A program made the position numbers and the translations under genes. Source: Clostridium rhizosphaerae (GTDB taxonomy: Bacteria; Bacillota; Clostridia; Clostridiales; Clostridiaceae). From it: a stretch of DNA of 64,000 nt. The DNA is taken from contig NZ_JAESWC010000004.1 of NCBI RefSeq assembly GCF_016765585.1, positions 62,001-126,000 on the forward strand, written 5' to 3'. Below the pieces are notes generated by a model. The model was not told where the DNA came from, searched no databases, and was given only the letters and a program-made list of their open reading frames with translations. This document shows positions 1-8,818 of this stretch, piece by piece. The number at the start of each line of letters is the position of its first letter. Position 1 is the stretch's first letter.

Positions 1-112
1 GGGGGAATGCAAAAATGGAGTATGTGTAAAGGTTGAGGATGGCCCTGTTATTTCTGTTAATAAAGATAATATTGATGAATTTTTCAATGAACATATAATT
101 AAAAACTTATAG
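1..112 (+). CDS. C-terminal end of an unidentified protein (partial)
   Basis: The reading frame is open from base 2 to a TAG stop at 110-112 and gives 36 residues, starting GECKNGVCVKVEDGPVI. The gene begins outside the window. The two cysteines and the VEDGPVI string loosely recall the tail of PyrK/AsrB-like flavoprotein reductases, where a cluster-binding cysteine region ends in DGPVF, but the fragment is too short for a family call. It lies 72 bases before the hydrogenase gene on the same strand. Confidence 0.5.
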   Translation, partial: GECKNGVCVKVEDGPVISVNKDNIDEFFNEHIIKNL

Positions 113-184
113 CACCATTAAATTTGTTTTTGCTTCTTTCACATTTGTATTTATCCTAAAATCTTTTATGAAAGAAGTGATACT

Positions 185-1645
185 ATGAGAAATTTTGAAA
201 GCGATGTTCAGCTAATAAAATATGAAGTTCTAAAAGAAGTAGTTAAGCTTTCTTTAGAAGGTAAGCTTAAGAAAGAATATAAAACCATTGCAAAAAAAAT
301 AATTCCAGGTCCAAAACCTAGAACACGCTGCTGCATTTACAAAGAACGAGAAATTATAAATGAAAGAGTAAAGCTTGCAATGGGAGGCAACAAAAAAAAT
401 AAAAATATGATTGAAGTTATAAGCATTGCCTGCGATGAATGTCCTATACACCGTTTTACTGTTACAGAAGCATGTAGAGGCTGCCTTGCTCATAAGTGCT
501 CTGAAGTTTGTCCTGTAGGCGCAATTCACATTATAAATAAACGTTCTTACATAAATACTGAAAAGTGCATTGAGTGTGGCCGCTGTAAGAGCGTATGTCC
601 TTATAATGCTATTTCAGATGTTATGAGGCCCTGTAAACGTGCCTGCAATGCAAAAGCTCTAAGCTTTGATGAAAATAAAAAAGCTATAATAGATAATGAG
701 AAGTGTATACAATGCGGTGCTTGTGTCTATCAATGTCCTTTTGGAGCAATAATGGATAAATCTTTTATAACGCCGGTAGTTAATTTGCTAGAAAAGGCAA
801 AAGTCCAAAATGATTTTCATGTATATGCTCTTATGGCCCCTGCTATTTCCAGTCAGTTTACTTATGCAAGAATAGGTCAAGTAATTACTGGGATTAAAAA
901 GCTTGGCTTCCACGATGTAGTTGAAGCTGCTCTTGGTGCTGACATGGTTGCACTTTCTGAGACTGAAGAATTCGCTCATAGCATAAGCGAAGGAAGAGCT
1001 TTAACAAGTTCCTGCTGCCCTGCTTTCGTAGCTTATATTAGAAAGAATTATCCTGAGCTTGTTTCTAATATATCCTCTACAGTTTCTCCAATGATAGCAA
1101 TATCCAAGCTTATAAAAAACCTTGATCCAGAAGCAAAAGTGGTCTTTATAGGCCCTTGTACAGCTAAAAAAGCCGAGATTTTAGAGCCTGATATCAAGGG
1201 TATTACAGACTTTGTAATTACCTTCGAGGAACTTCAGGCTATGCTTGATGCTTATGAAATAAATATTGAAGACTGTGAAGACAGTCCTTTAAACAATGCT
1301 TCTTTTTATGGAAGAATCTTTGCGCGAAGCGGCGGACTTACCGAATCTATTAAGCATATTATTAATGATAAAGGATTGAAAGTAGATTTTAAACCCATAA
1401 GCTGTGACGGTCTTCAAGAATGCGACAAAGCTCTTAAACTTTTAAAATTCAACAAACTGCCTTCAAATTTCATTGAAGGGATGGCTTGTCAAGGAGGCTG
1501 CATAGGCGGCGCCGCTTCTTTATGCCACGGCCCCAAGGATAAGACTGAAGTTGATAAATATGGAAGACTTGCCCTTGAAAAGCATGTAGCAGATTCATTA
1601 AGGGTATTTGAACTTGAAGAAATAGACTTTAACAGAAAGTACTAA
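185..1645 (+). CDS. Monomeric [FeFe] hydrogenase (group B type)
   Basis: A 486-residue cytoplasmic iron hydrogenase, expected to couple ferredoxin to H2 production or uptake. The N-terminal half holds cysteine-rich 4Fe-4S segments (CIECGRCKSVCP near residue 127, CIQCGACVYQCP near 175, and further cysteines around 84-110). The C-terminal half holds the H-cluster motifs: TSSCCPAF at 274-281, GPCTAKKAE at 323-331 and EGMACQGGC at 431-439. The non-canonical TSCCPAF and GPCTAKK wording, instead of TSCCPGW and MPCxxKK, is the pattern known for group B enzymes. An AGAAGTG ribosome site precedes ATG 185. A terminator follows. No maturation genes (hydE, hydF, hydG) are in view. The family call is firm; the physiological direction is inferred. 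Confidence 0.93.
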   Translation: MRNFESDVQLIKYEVLKEVVKLSLEGKLKKEYKTIAKKIIPGPKPRTRCCIYKEREIINERVKLAMGGNKKNKNMIEVISIACDECPIHRFTVTEACRGCLAHKCSEVCPVGAIHIINKRSYINTEKCIECGRCKSVCPYNAISDVMRPCKRACNAKALSFDENKKAIIDNEKCIQCGACVYQCPFGAIMDKSFITPVVNLLEKAKVQNDFHVYALMAPAISSQFTYARIGQVITGIKKLGFHDVVEAALGADMVALSETEEFAHSISEGRALTSSCCPAFVAYIRKNYPELVSNISSTVSPMIAISKLIKNLDPEAKVVFIGPCTAKKAEILEPDIKGITDFVITFEELQAMLDAYEINIEDCEDSPLNNASFYGRIFARSGGLTESIKHIINDKGLKVDFKPISCDGLQECDKALKLLKFNKLPSNFIEGMACQGGCIGGAASLCHGPKDKTEVDKYGRLALEKHVADSLRVFELEEIDFNRKY

Positions 1646-1698
1646 CTGAAAAATATACAAATATACAAATATATAACTATATAACTATTTATATAGTT

Positions 1699-1751
1699 AA
1701 AGGGATGCCTACATAAGAAATTGCTTTCTTGTTTGACATCCCCTTTATTTT
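1699..1751. terminator. Bidirectional terminator hairpin
   Basis: AAAGGGATG pairs with CATCCC-CTTT (one bulged base), and inside it AAGAAA pairs with TTTCTT over a TTGC loop. A T-rich run follows on the plus strand and a weaker one on the minus strand. It sits between the convergent hydrogenase and SagB-like genes. Its outer stem resembles the termini of the element at 3791-4107. Confidence 0.7.
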
Positions 1752-1759
1752 TATAAGAT

Positions 1760-2551
1760 TTATTCAGCTGAAACCTTTCCTACTGGAGCTGCATAAATTA
1801 CAAATTCATCTTCACCATCAAGCATTAAAAATTCATCGATAATTTCTTGAGCATAATCTCCTATAGCAACTGTTCCAGCTCCTATAGCCTCACAAGCTAG
1901 ATACAGGTTTTGACATAGATGTCCTGAATCCTGAAGTATTGTCTTATGTGCTGCTACATTATATCTCCATTCGCTTCTGTATGGAATACAGCTCCATATG
2001 AATATAACTGGTGCAGAAGCAACAAATTTTTGTCCTGAAACAGCTTCAGATACTTTCTCTTCTAAATTATTTTCATCAAACAAATGGATAAGTTTATGCT
2101 CTGAAGCCAAATATCTATACACACCTTTTTTTAATCCACTAACATTATTAACAACCATATAAGTTTCAAAAGGGTGTCTTGCTCCACCTGAAGGTACTGT
2201 TCTAAAGGTAGCAAAGTTAACTTTCCCAACCACCTTTTTAACTCCTTGAGTCATATAAAGCAAAAATGAAAGCTCTTCTAGTGATAATGCTTCCTCGGTA
2301 AAAACCCTATTACTTTTTCTATCCATTAAACAATCAAATACATCCTTCTTAATAACTACATCTCTAGTTACTTCTGGAAGGTCAATTATTTCAGCACCTT
2401 CTTCTAAATCTTTTTGTATAGGAGGCTGCTGAAATTTTTGTTTTTGATCTGTTTCTATATTACTTAACAAATTAAAATTCGCTTTTAACCATTCTCTTTG
2501 AGATTTTACATTATCCACCTTAATACCTTCTTTCGTTTTATTTACATACAT
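1760..2551 (-). CDS. SagB/ThcOx-type nitroreductase-family dehydrogenase
   Basis: A 263-residue FMN oxidoreductase of the SagB/ThcOx branch. Visible family features are RKSNRVFTEEALSLEELS near residue 77, the SGGARHPFE string (flavin site) near 120, and the YNVAAHKTILQDSGHLCQN and CEAIGAGTVAIGDY region in the C-terminal third. The first 70 residues are a variable leader. In thiazole/oxazole peptide clusters such enzymes oxidise azolines, but no YcaO, SagC or precursor peptide is visible beside it. Stand-alone members of unknown substrate are common in clostridia. It is transcribed divergently from the P-loop gene at 2674. Confidence 0.85.
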   Translation of the reverse strand: MYVNKTKEGIKVDNVKSQREWLKANFNLLSNIETDQKQKFQQPPIQKDLEEGAEIIDLPEVTRDVVIKKDVFDCLMDRKSNRVFTEEALSLEELSFLLYMTQGVKKVVGKVNFATFRTVPSGGARHPFETYMVVNNVSGLKKGVYRYLASEHKLIHLFDENNLEEKVSEAVSGQKFVASAPVIFIWSCIPYRSEWRYNVAAHKTILQDSGHLCQNLYLACEAIGAGTVAIGDYAQEIIDEFLMLDGEDEFVIYAAPVGKVSAE

Positions 2552-2673
2552 ATTAATAACATCTAATTAAAAATTATGCAAGGTTTTAAAGCTTTTAGTG
2601 ATTTCCTATTCAGTCACACTTTTTCTGTCACATTCATAATATATATTGATTTGATAATTAGGAGTGTGATTTT

Positions 2674-3780
2674 ATGAACGGAAAAACAGTAGACCTATTC
2701 CCGGGAGGAAATACCTCTAAGGGATTTTATTCCTTCTACAGATATATACTCGGGCAGGAAGAAGCCAGAAGAATTATATGTATAAAAGGCGGACCAGGTA
2801 CAGGAAAATCTTCGCTTATGAAAAAAATAGGAGCATACTTTAATGAAAAAGGTTACGATATAGAATATCATCACTGCTCCTCTGACAATAATTCACTAGA
2901 TGGTGTTGTTATCAAAGGCTTAAATATAGCTATACTTGATGGTACCGCACCTCATGTAGTTGATCCTGTAAATCCGGGTGCTGTAGATGAAATACTTAAT
3001 ATGGGGGACTGCTGGAACGAAGAAGGCTTTAAAAAATACAGAAAGAATATTATAGATACTAATAAAGAAATAGGAAAAACTTTTAAACGCGCTTATAGAT
3101 TTTTTGCAGCTGCAAAAGCTGTACATGATGATTTGAGCAATTATAACAGCGAAGCTCTGAATCCAGCTAAATTAAATAAACTTAAAGAAGAATTGAAGGA
3201 CAAGATTTTTACTACTCCTATAGGCGGCTATGGAACAGAAAGACATCTTTTTGCTACGGCATTTACTCCAGCTGGCATTGTTACTTTTGTAGAAGGCATT
3301 GTAAGCGGCTATGAGAAAGTTTATGTACTTAACGGTGGGCCAGGTACAGGAAAATCCGATGTATTGGATTTCATATCTAAAGAAGCATTAAAGAGAGGAC
3401 TAGATGTTCAGTTCTTCCACGACCCTTTAATTCCAGAAAGAATTGAGCATATATTTATTCCTGAACTCAATACTGCTCTAATTACTTCTAATGAGATAAA
3501 TAAAATAAAATTTGAAGGCAATCAAATTTATATGGATAATCTATTAAATTCTTATTCCATAAGCAAAAATAGAGAAGAAATAAAATTTGATATGGAAATG
3601 TTCTATGAACTTCTTAATAAAGGTCTTAAGACTATAGCTTCTGCTAAGGCGCTTCATGACCATTTAGAAACTTATTTTATTCCTAATATGGATTTCGATA
3701 AGATAAATAAGGTTACTGAGAAAGTTATCAGTAAGCTCTTAAAATATGAAGAAGAATATCTTAAAGAAAAACAATTATAA
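2674..3780 (+). CDS. Tandem P-loop ATPase of unknown function (PRK06851-like)
   Basis: A 368-residue soluble protein with two Walker A motifs in a duplicated arrangement: GGPGTGKSS at residues 39-47 and GGPGTGKSD at 221-229. Each is followed by a similar layout, including a KAVHDDL / KALHDHL string near the end of each half (about 150 and 325). This internal repeat indicates duplication of one ATPase unit. Similar proteins are widespread in Firmicutes without an assigned job. The start has an AGGAGTG ribosome site. The 122-base divergent region upstream contains a direct GTCACA repeat (2613 and 2627). ATP binding is well supported; the biological role is unknown. Confidence 0.75.
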   Translation: MNGKTVDLFPGGNTSKGFYSFYRYILGQEEARRIICIKGGPGTGKSSLMKKIGAYFNEKGYDIEYHHCSSDNNSLDGVVIKGLNIAILDGTAPHVVDPVNPGAVDEILNMGDCWNEEGFKKYRKNIIDTNKEIGKTFKRAYRFFAAAKAVHDDLSNYNSEALNPAKLNKLKEELKDKIFTTPIGGYGTERHLFATAFTPAGIVTFVEGIVSGYEKVYVLNGGPGTGKSDVLDFISKEALKRGLDVQFFHDPLIPERIEHIFIPELNTALITSNEINKIKFEGNQIYMDNLLNSYSISKNREEIKFDMEMFYELLNKGLKTIASAKALHDHLETYFIPNMDFDKINKVTEKVISKLLKYEEEYLKEKQL

Positions 3781-3790
3781 TTTAAAATAT

Positions 3791-4107
3791 AAGGGGATGT
3801 TTCAAAACATCAAAACCCAGCGTGTTATTTGAATTCGTAGAAACATTTGAGTAAGCAGCAATAAGACTTTAATTAAAAAGTTTATAAAGCCGTTAAGAAT
3901 CCTATATTGTCTGAACGAAGAGAGATGAAAAGTCTAAATGACTTTTCATGGGAAACTTAGGCTGTGGCAACAGCCTGCTCTTAAGTTGCCCAGTGTCAGG
4001 ATTTAGGATTTATAAATTTTTTAATTATTAGTCTTATCTGCGAAGCGAAAGTTTCCAAGAATTCAAATAACACGCGATAGGTTTAAACTGTTTTGTAACA
4101 TCCCCTT
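3791..4107. repeat. Long imperfect inverted-repeat element with internal hairpins
   Basis: This fills the 331-base gap between two convergent genes. The ends are exact inverted repeats (AAGGGGATGT at 3791-3800, ACATCCCCTT at 4098-4107). A second exact 17-bp pair lies inside (3820-3836 with 4059-4075, core GTGTTATTTGAATTC). Weaker pairing continues to about 3893 on the left and 4000 on the right. The centre holds two compact hairpins: ATGAAAAGTC / GACTTTTCAT (3925-3949) and a GGG-AACTTA stem enclosing AGGCTGT / ACAGCCT (3950-3991). No open reading frame of note is present. It could be a MITE-like dispersed repeat, a structured RNA, or simply a very large bidirectional terminator, since it ends in TTTTT. 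Confidence 0.75.
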
Positions 4108-4111
4108 TTTA

Positions 4112-4651
4112 CTAGTATTCTATTCCTTCTCTCGAGTAAACCCCTTTATTCATATAATGCTTAATTTCTTTCATTTCTGTTACTAAATCTGCTTTATCTT
4201 TAATTAAATCAGGAACATTTCTTCCTGTTAAAATGAGCTCCATATTCTCAGGTTTGTTATCTATAAGAGCTGCAACCTGATCAACGGTTAAGATCCCATT
4301 TGATAAAACACCCATAATCTCATCCAGTATAAATACATCACAGCTGTTATTTTTGATTACTTCAGCAGCAAAATCATAAGCTGTGTCAATTTCTTTTTTA
4401 AGTATTACTTTTTCCTCATCGTTAAGATTCCAAAAGAAGCCCTTTTTGCTTTCAAATCTGAAAATCTGAAATTTATCTCCTATAAGCTTTGCTATTTCAA
4501 GTTCTCCTGTTGGATCAGTTTTTAGAAATTGAAGCATATATACCTTTAAATTATTTCCTGCCGCTCTTACAGCTTGACCAACAGCAGCTGTTGTCTTGCC
4601 TTTTCCATTTCCAGTATATATTTGTACATATCCTCTTTCTAACTTATCCAT
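4112..4651 (-). CDS. cobO: Cob(I)yrinic acid a,c-diamide adenosyltransferase
   Basis: A 179-residue CobO/BtuR-type corrinoid adenosyltransferase. It transfers the 5'-deoxyadenosyl group from ATP to reduced corrinoid. The N-terminus carries the Walker A motif GNGKGKTTAA at about residues 15-24, and the middle has the family string VFILDEIMGVLSNG. The length is normal for the family. Its start overlaps the end of cbiA by 8 bases, so it is the last gene of the cobalamin operon. The inverted-repeat element lies just after its stop. A shortened copy of its 3' end recurs at 29279-29386. Confidence 0.95.
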   Translation of the reverse strand: MDKLERGYVQIYTGNGKGKTTAAVGQAVRAAGNNLKVYMLQFLKTDPTGELEIAKLIGDKFQIFRFESKKGFFWNLNDEEKVILKKEIDTAYDFAAEVIKNNSCDVFILDEIMGVLSNGILTVDQVAALIDNKPENMELILTGRNVPDLIKDKADLVTEMKEIKHYMNKGVYSREGIEY

Positions 4652-5978
4652 TATAATTTCCCCCTTTTTTATATGCTAGATTTACCAAGCTATTAAAAAA
4701 CTCCATGTTGCCATAAAAATGAACATGGGCATAGCTTGCAATAACATTATTTTTTATGTATCCGCAATGCCATTTCTTTTCTTCATAATAATCCTTACTT
4801 AAACAGTATATAGCTTGTTCACTTAGTTTTACATAGCTTTTATGAAACTCGTGACAATTTATACTTAACCCCTTCTTGAAAATATGATTGCTCTCTGCTA
4901 CCTTAAGGTTTGCATAACCAAAGTTAACAAGCCTGTCGCTCATTTTATAAAAACCGTTAAAGAATCCTACAAAACTGTTTTTTTCTGATCCTTTAGTTAA
5001 ATACATTAATCCACCGCACTCTGCATAGGCTGGAAGTCCATTTTGAAGCTTTTCTCTAATATCTACTAAAAGCTCTATATTATTACTTAGTTCTTCTTCA
5101 AAAACCTCTGGATATCCTCCCCCAATATACAGAAAATCTATATCTTTAGGAAGTTTTTTATCCTTAAGAGGACTAAAAGGAATCATATCTCCAACAGTTT
5201 GTAATAATTCCAAATTGTCTTTATAATAAAAGCTAAAAGCTTTATCGTAGGCATAAGCTATTCTCAGTTTTCTATCTTTGTTTTGAATAAATGTACTATT
5301 ATAATTCTCAGTCTCTTTCATACATTTTATTATTTCTTCTAGATCAAGATGCTCTTGCAAAAACTTCGAGCAAATACTTATTTTTTTATCCAAATCTTCT
5401 ACTTCACTGCTCTGAATTAATCCTAAATGCCTGCTGCCAATTGCTATTCTTTTATCAGCCGGAATGTATCCAAACACCTTTAGCGGTGTATTCTTTTCTA
5501 TAAGCTTTTTCAAAAGCTTATAATAGCCCTCTGTTATATTATTTAGCACTACACCCTTTATATCAGCATTTTCATAATTTAAAAGGCCTAAGAGTTCTGC
5601 ACAAATAGTATTACTTTGAGCCTTTGGAGTTATTACTAATATTATAGGAATATTCAAAACCTTTGACAAATGATAAGTAGAATATCTACTGTCATAGCCA
5701 AGTCCATCATATAATCCCATAACCCCTTCAATTACCCCTATATCACCTTCGCCTTTTGAAAATGAAGTTTTAACTCCATCCTCTCCCATCATAAATAAAT
5801 CCAAGTTTCTTGAGGCCTTCTTGCATATATGTGTATGAAAAGCTGCATCTATATAATCCGGACCTGCTTTAAAGCCTTGAACATCATAACCTCTGTCAAT
5901 CAATGCCTTCATTAGGGCTAAAGTAAAAGTACTTTTGCCTCCGCCGCTGCAATTAGATGATATTATTATACTTTTCAT
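4644..5978 (-). CDS. cbiA: Cobyrinate a,c-diamide synthase
   Basis: A 444-residue enzyme that amidates the a and c carboxylates of cobyrinic acid using glutamine and ATP. The N-terminal DTBS-like ATPase has SGGGKSTF at 11-18 and GFKAGPDYIDAAFH near 37-50. The C-terminal class I glutamine amidotransferase domain carries its nucleophile in AECGG (Cys321). CobQ at 11952-13460 is the related enzyme for the other carboxylates. It lies 18 bases after the ABC ATPase gene and overlaps cobO. Confidence 0.95.
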   Translation of the reverse strand: MKSIIISSNCSGGGKSTFTLALMKALIDRGYDVQGFKAGPDYIDAAFHTHICKKASRNLDLFMMGEDGVKTSFSKGEGDIGVIEGVMGLYDGLGYDSRYSTYHLSKVLNIPIILVITPKAQSNTICAELLGLLNYENADIKGVVLNNITEGYYKLLKKLIEKNTPLKVFGYIPADKRIAIGSRHLGLIQSSEVEDLDKKISICSKFLQEHLDLEEIIKCMKETENYNSTFIQNKDRKLRIAYAYDKAFSFYYKDNLELLQTVGDMIPFSPLKDKKLPKDIDFLYIGGGYPEVFEEELSNNIELLVDIREKLQNGLPAYAECGGLMYLTKGSEKNSFVGFFNGFYKMSDRLVNFGYANLKVAESNHIFKKGLSINCHEFHKSYVKLSEQAIYCLSKDYYEEKKWHCGYIKNNVIASYAHVHFYGNMEFFNSLVNLAYKKGGNYNG

Positions 5979-5996
5979 TGTGATTTCTCCTCCTTC

Positions 5997-6776
5997 CTAA
6001 ACAACTGGAATTATATAAGGACACTTGCTGATTGGATTTTCAAATACTTCAACTGAAAGATTATATACATTATTGATATTTTCTTTACTTATTACCTGCC
6101 AAGGGTCTCCTATTGCTTCGATTCGTCCCTTATTGATTAAAATTATTTCATCGCTGAAAATAGATGCTAAATTCAAATCATGGAGAACTGCAATAATAAT
6201 CTTATCGCTTTTCAATTTACTAAATATATTTAAAAATTCTACTTGATATTGTATATCTAAATGAGAGGTTGGCTCATCTAATAAAATTATATCAGTTTCC
6301 TGACATAAAGCTCTTGCTGCAATCACTCTTTGCACTTCTCCACCACTTAACTCAGTTATGAGCTTATCCTTGAGCTGCCACGTGTTTGTAAGCTTCATAT
6401 ACTTTTCTGTTATTTTTCTATCTCCGGTATCAAAATCTTGAAATCTTCTCTTATAAGGACTTCTTCCCATCATTACTATATCAAAAGCAGTAAATTCATA
6501 ATCTATCAATATATTTTGAGGTATAACCGATTCCTTCTTTGCTAAGCTTTTATTGCTAAGGCTGCATATATCCTCATTATTTATAAAAATACTTCTATGC
6601 TTTGGCATAAGAAGTTTTGAAATATTTTTTATAAGGGTGGATTTTCCCGAACCATTAGGACCAATAATTGAGTAGAAACTACCCTTATTAAAGCTTAAGG
6701 TTATATCTTGTAAAATCTCTTTTTCACGGTAAGAAAAATCAAGCTTTTTTATATCTATTTGAATGTGCTGCTTCAC
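5997..6776 (-). CDS. Corrinoid ABC importer ATP-binding protein (BtuD/FecE-like)
   Basis: A 259-residue ATPase subunit. Walker A is GPNGSGKST (about 39-47), the signature is LSGGEVQR (about 142) and Walker B is DIILLDEPTSHLD. It belongs to the iron-siderophore/B12 importer class that works with FecCD-type permeases. It starts 2 bases after the permease gene, and lies between the permease and cbiA in a riboswitch-led cobalamin operon. That placement makes cobalamin or cobinamide the likely cargo. Confidence 0.9.
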   Translation of the reverse strand: MKQHIQIDIKKLDFSYREKEILQDITLSFNKGSFYSIIGPNGSGKSTLIKNISKLLMPKHRSIFINNEDICSLSNKSLAKKESVIPQNILIDYEFTAFDIVMMGRSPYKRRFQDFDTGDRKITEKYMKLTNTWQLKDKLITELSGGEVQRVIAARALCQETDIILLDEPTSHLDIQYQVEFLNIFSKLKSDKIIIAVLHDLNLASIFSDEIILINKGRIEAIGDPWQVISKENINNVYNLSVEVFENPISKCPYIIPVV

Positions 6777-6778
6777 GG

Positions 6779-7825
6779 CTATACACTCCTCTTTTTCATT
6801 TTTATTAAAAGATAAATAAAATACGGAGCGCCAATCAGCGCAGTGACTGCACCTACCGGAAGCTCTGCCGGTGCTGCAGCAGTCCTGGCGGCAGTATCTG
6901 CCAGTAATAAAAATATTGCTCCTCCCAAAGCTGAAAAAGGAATCAGAATCTTATTGTCTGGCCCAAATATAATTCTAATTATATGAGGCACCAAAAACCC
7001 AACGAACCCGATTATTCCTGAAAAAGCAACACTTACAGCCATTACCATTGAGGATGCAACAATTATTATTTTTTTTACTTTCTCCGTCTCAATCCCCAAG
7101 CTTCGTGCATTATCATCACCTGTAAGCATTAAATTAAGATCTCTGTTAAAAAAATAAATAACAACTGTTCCTAGTAATACTATTGGAGCTATAATGCTTA
7201 TATTTTCCCAGCTTGATGCGTTAAAGCTTCCCATCATCCAAAATACTATTTTATTTACCTCTTGCTGATTAAAAACCATTATTATTGAAATCATAGAGGA
7301 CATCAAAAAGCTTACAGCACTCCCTGCCAGCAAAAGATTTGTAGTTGTCACTTTTCCTCTATCCTGTGCTACTGCGTATACTACTATTGTAGTTATGGCA
7401 GCACCTGCAAAGGCAGAGATTGTAATAATACTCAATGAAAAAGCCGCATTTTGAATCTTTATAACTATAGCTGCCGCTGCCCCTAATGCTGCTCCTGAAG
7501 ATATTCCAAGAACATAAGGGTCTGCCATTGGGTTTTTAAACATCGACTGAAAGGATGCCCCAACTACAGCAAGCCCTGTTCCAACAATGCTCGCCATAAC
7601 TATTCTCGGCATACGCACCATAAAAACTATCAGGAAATGTGTACTCGACACACTTCCTGATATATACTTACCTATAAATGGTATTGACTTTAAAACTACC
7701 TTTAATACCATATAGGGTGTTAAACTGGCAGCTCCCATAGAAACAGCAGTAATTGCCAGTAAAACATATGCTATTAAAAGAATAATAAATAACAGCTTTT
7801 TTCTCTTTGCTATAAGTCTTATCAT
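6779..7825 (-). CDS. Corrinoid ABC importer permease (BtuC/FecCD-like)
   Basis: A 348-residue polytopic membrane protein of the FecCD/BtuC family with about ten hydrophobic segments. Family strings include RMPRIVMASIVGTGLAVVG near residue 70, NPMADPYVLGISSGAALGA near 93-111 and the C-terminal PAELPVGAVTALIGAP. It forms the channel with the ATPase downstream and the lipoprotein upstream (10-base gap). The substrate is inferred from the operon. Confidence 0.9.
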   Translation of the reverse strand: MIRLIAKRKKLLFIILLIAYVLLAITAVSMGAASLTPYMVLKVVLKSIPFIGKYISGSVSSTHFLIVFMVRMPRIVMASIVGTGLAVVGASFQSMFKNPMADPYVLGISSGAALGAAAAIVIKIQNAAFSLSIITISAFAGAAITTIVVYAVAQDRGKVTTTNLLLAGSAVSFLMSSMISIIMVFNQQEVNKIVFWMMGSFNASSWENISIIAPIVLLGTVVIYFFNRDLNLMLTGDDNARSLGIETEKVKKIIIVASSMVMAVSVAFSGIIGFVGFLVPHIIRIIFGPDNKILIPFSALGGAIFLLLADTAARTAAAPAELPVGAVTALIGAPYFIYLLIKMKKRSV

Positions 7826-7835
7826 TTTTTATACC

Positions 7836-8783
7836 TTATTTAAATAAATCCGGATGAAGAATCTTTGCCACAGCCTCAACACCCTCTGAAAGTCTTGGTC
7901 CCTGTCTATTTAGCAAATTATCATCTATCTCAATAACCTTATTGTTTTTTACTGCAGAAAGTTCCTTGTAACCTGCTGTATTAATAAATTGATTTTTCAT
8001 TTCAAAGTTTTTGGATATAATTATATATTCAGGATCCTTTTCCATTATCTTTTCAAGACTATATTTCCATTCAGAAGCATCCTTGGCTATATTAGTTCCT
8101 CCGGCCATTTCTATCATTTGAGATATAAAAGTATCCCCTGTTGCTGTGTAATCTCCGTTTTTACCAAAGCCTACTACATAATAAACCTTTGGCGCTTCCT
8201 TACCTTTTACTTTTTCCTTGACAGCTTCAGTCTTTTTCTTCATAGAAGAAATTAGTTCATTAGCTTTATCTTGAGCATTTACTATTTGTCCTAGTGTATT
8301 TATTGAATCATAAACTCCATTAAAATTATCAGCATTATATAAAACAATTACCTTAATTCCTAGTCCTTCAAGTTTTTTAGCCACATCATCCTTAAAGTGT
8401 GTAGATGCAATTACAATGTCTGGTTTCTGTTCAATTATTTTTTCAACATTCGGATCTGTTAACGAGCCTATACTTTGAACTTTTTTTGCTTCCTCTGGAT
8501 AATCGCAATAATCTGTTCTTCCAACAAGTTCATCGCCTTTCCCTAAAGCATAAATTAATTCAGTAATGCTTGGAGCTACAGATATTATCTTTTTAGGCTC
8601 TTTTTCAATAACAACTTCCTTACCCTTTGAATCCTTTGCAGTATACGGATACTTTGTTGTTGAGCTTTCTTTATCAGCTTTAGTTGAGCTACCTTCTTTG
8701 CTGTTGTTTGTACATGCTGCAAAAGTAAATATCATTACTGCTGCAATTAATAAAGTCATTATCTTATTCATAGATTTTTTCAT
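7836..8783 (-). CDS. Corrinoid-binding lipoprotein of ABC importer (BtuF-like)
   Basis: A 315-residue class III substrate-binding protein. The signal peptide ends in a lipobox with Cys24 (FAAC), so it is anchored outside the membrane. The mature part has the periplasmic-binding (helical-backbone) pattern KIISVAPSITELIYALGKGDELVGRTDYCDYPEEA typical of BtuF/FepB proteins (described here as separate short strings SVAPSITELIYALG and GRTDYCDYP). It is first of the btuFCD-like trio inside the cobalamin operon, after cobT. Confidence 0.9.
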   Translation of the reverse strand: MKKSMNKIMTLLIAAVMIFTFAACTNNSKEGSSTKADKESSTTKYPYTAKDSKGKEVVIEKEPKKIISVAPSITELIYALGKGDELVGRTDYCDYPEEAKKVQSIGSLTDPNVEKIIEQKPDIVIASTHFKDDVAKKLEGLGIKVIVLYNADNFNGVYDSINTLGQIVNAQDKANELISSMKKKTEAVKEKVKGKEAPKVYYVVGFGKNGDYTATGDTFISQMIEMAGGTNIAKDASEWKYSLEKIMEKDPEYIIISKNFEMKNQFINTAGYKELSAVKNNKVIEIDDNLLNRQGPRLSEGVEAVAKILHPDLFK

Positions 8784-8818
8784 AAAAATTACCTTCTTTC
8801 TTTAATAATATTTTTTTA

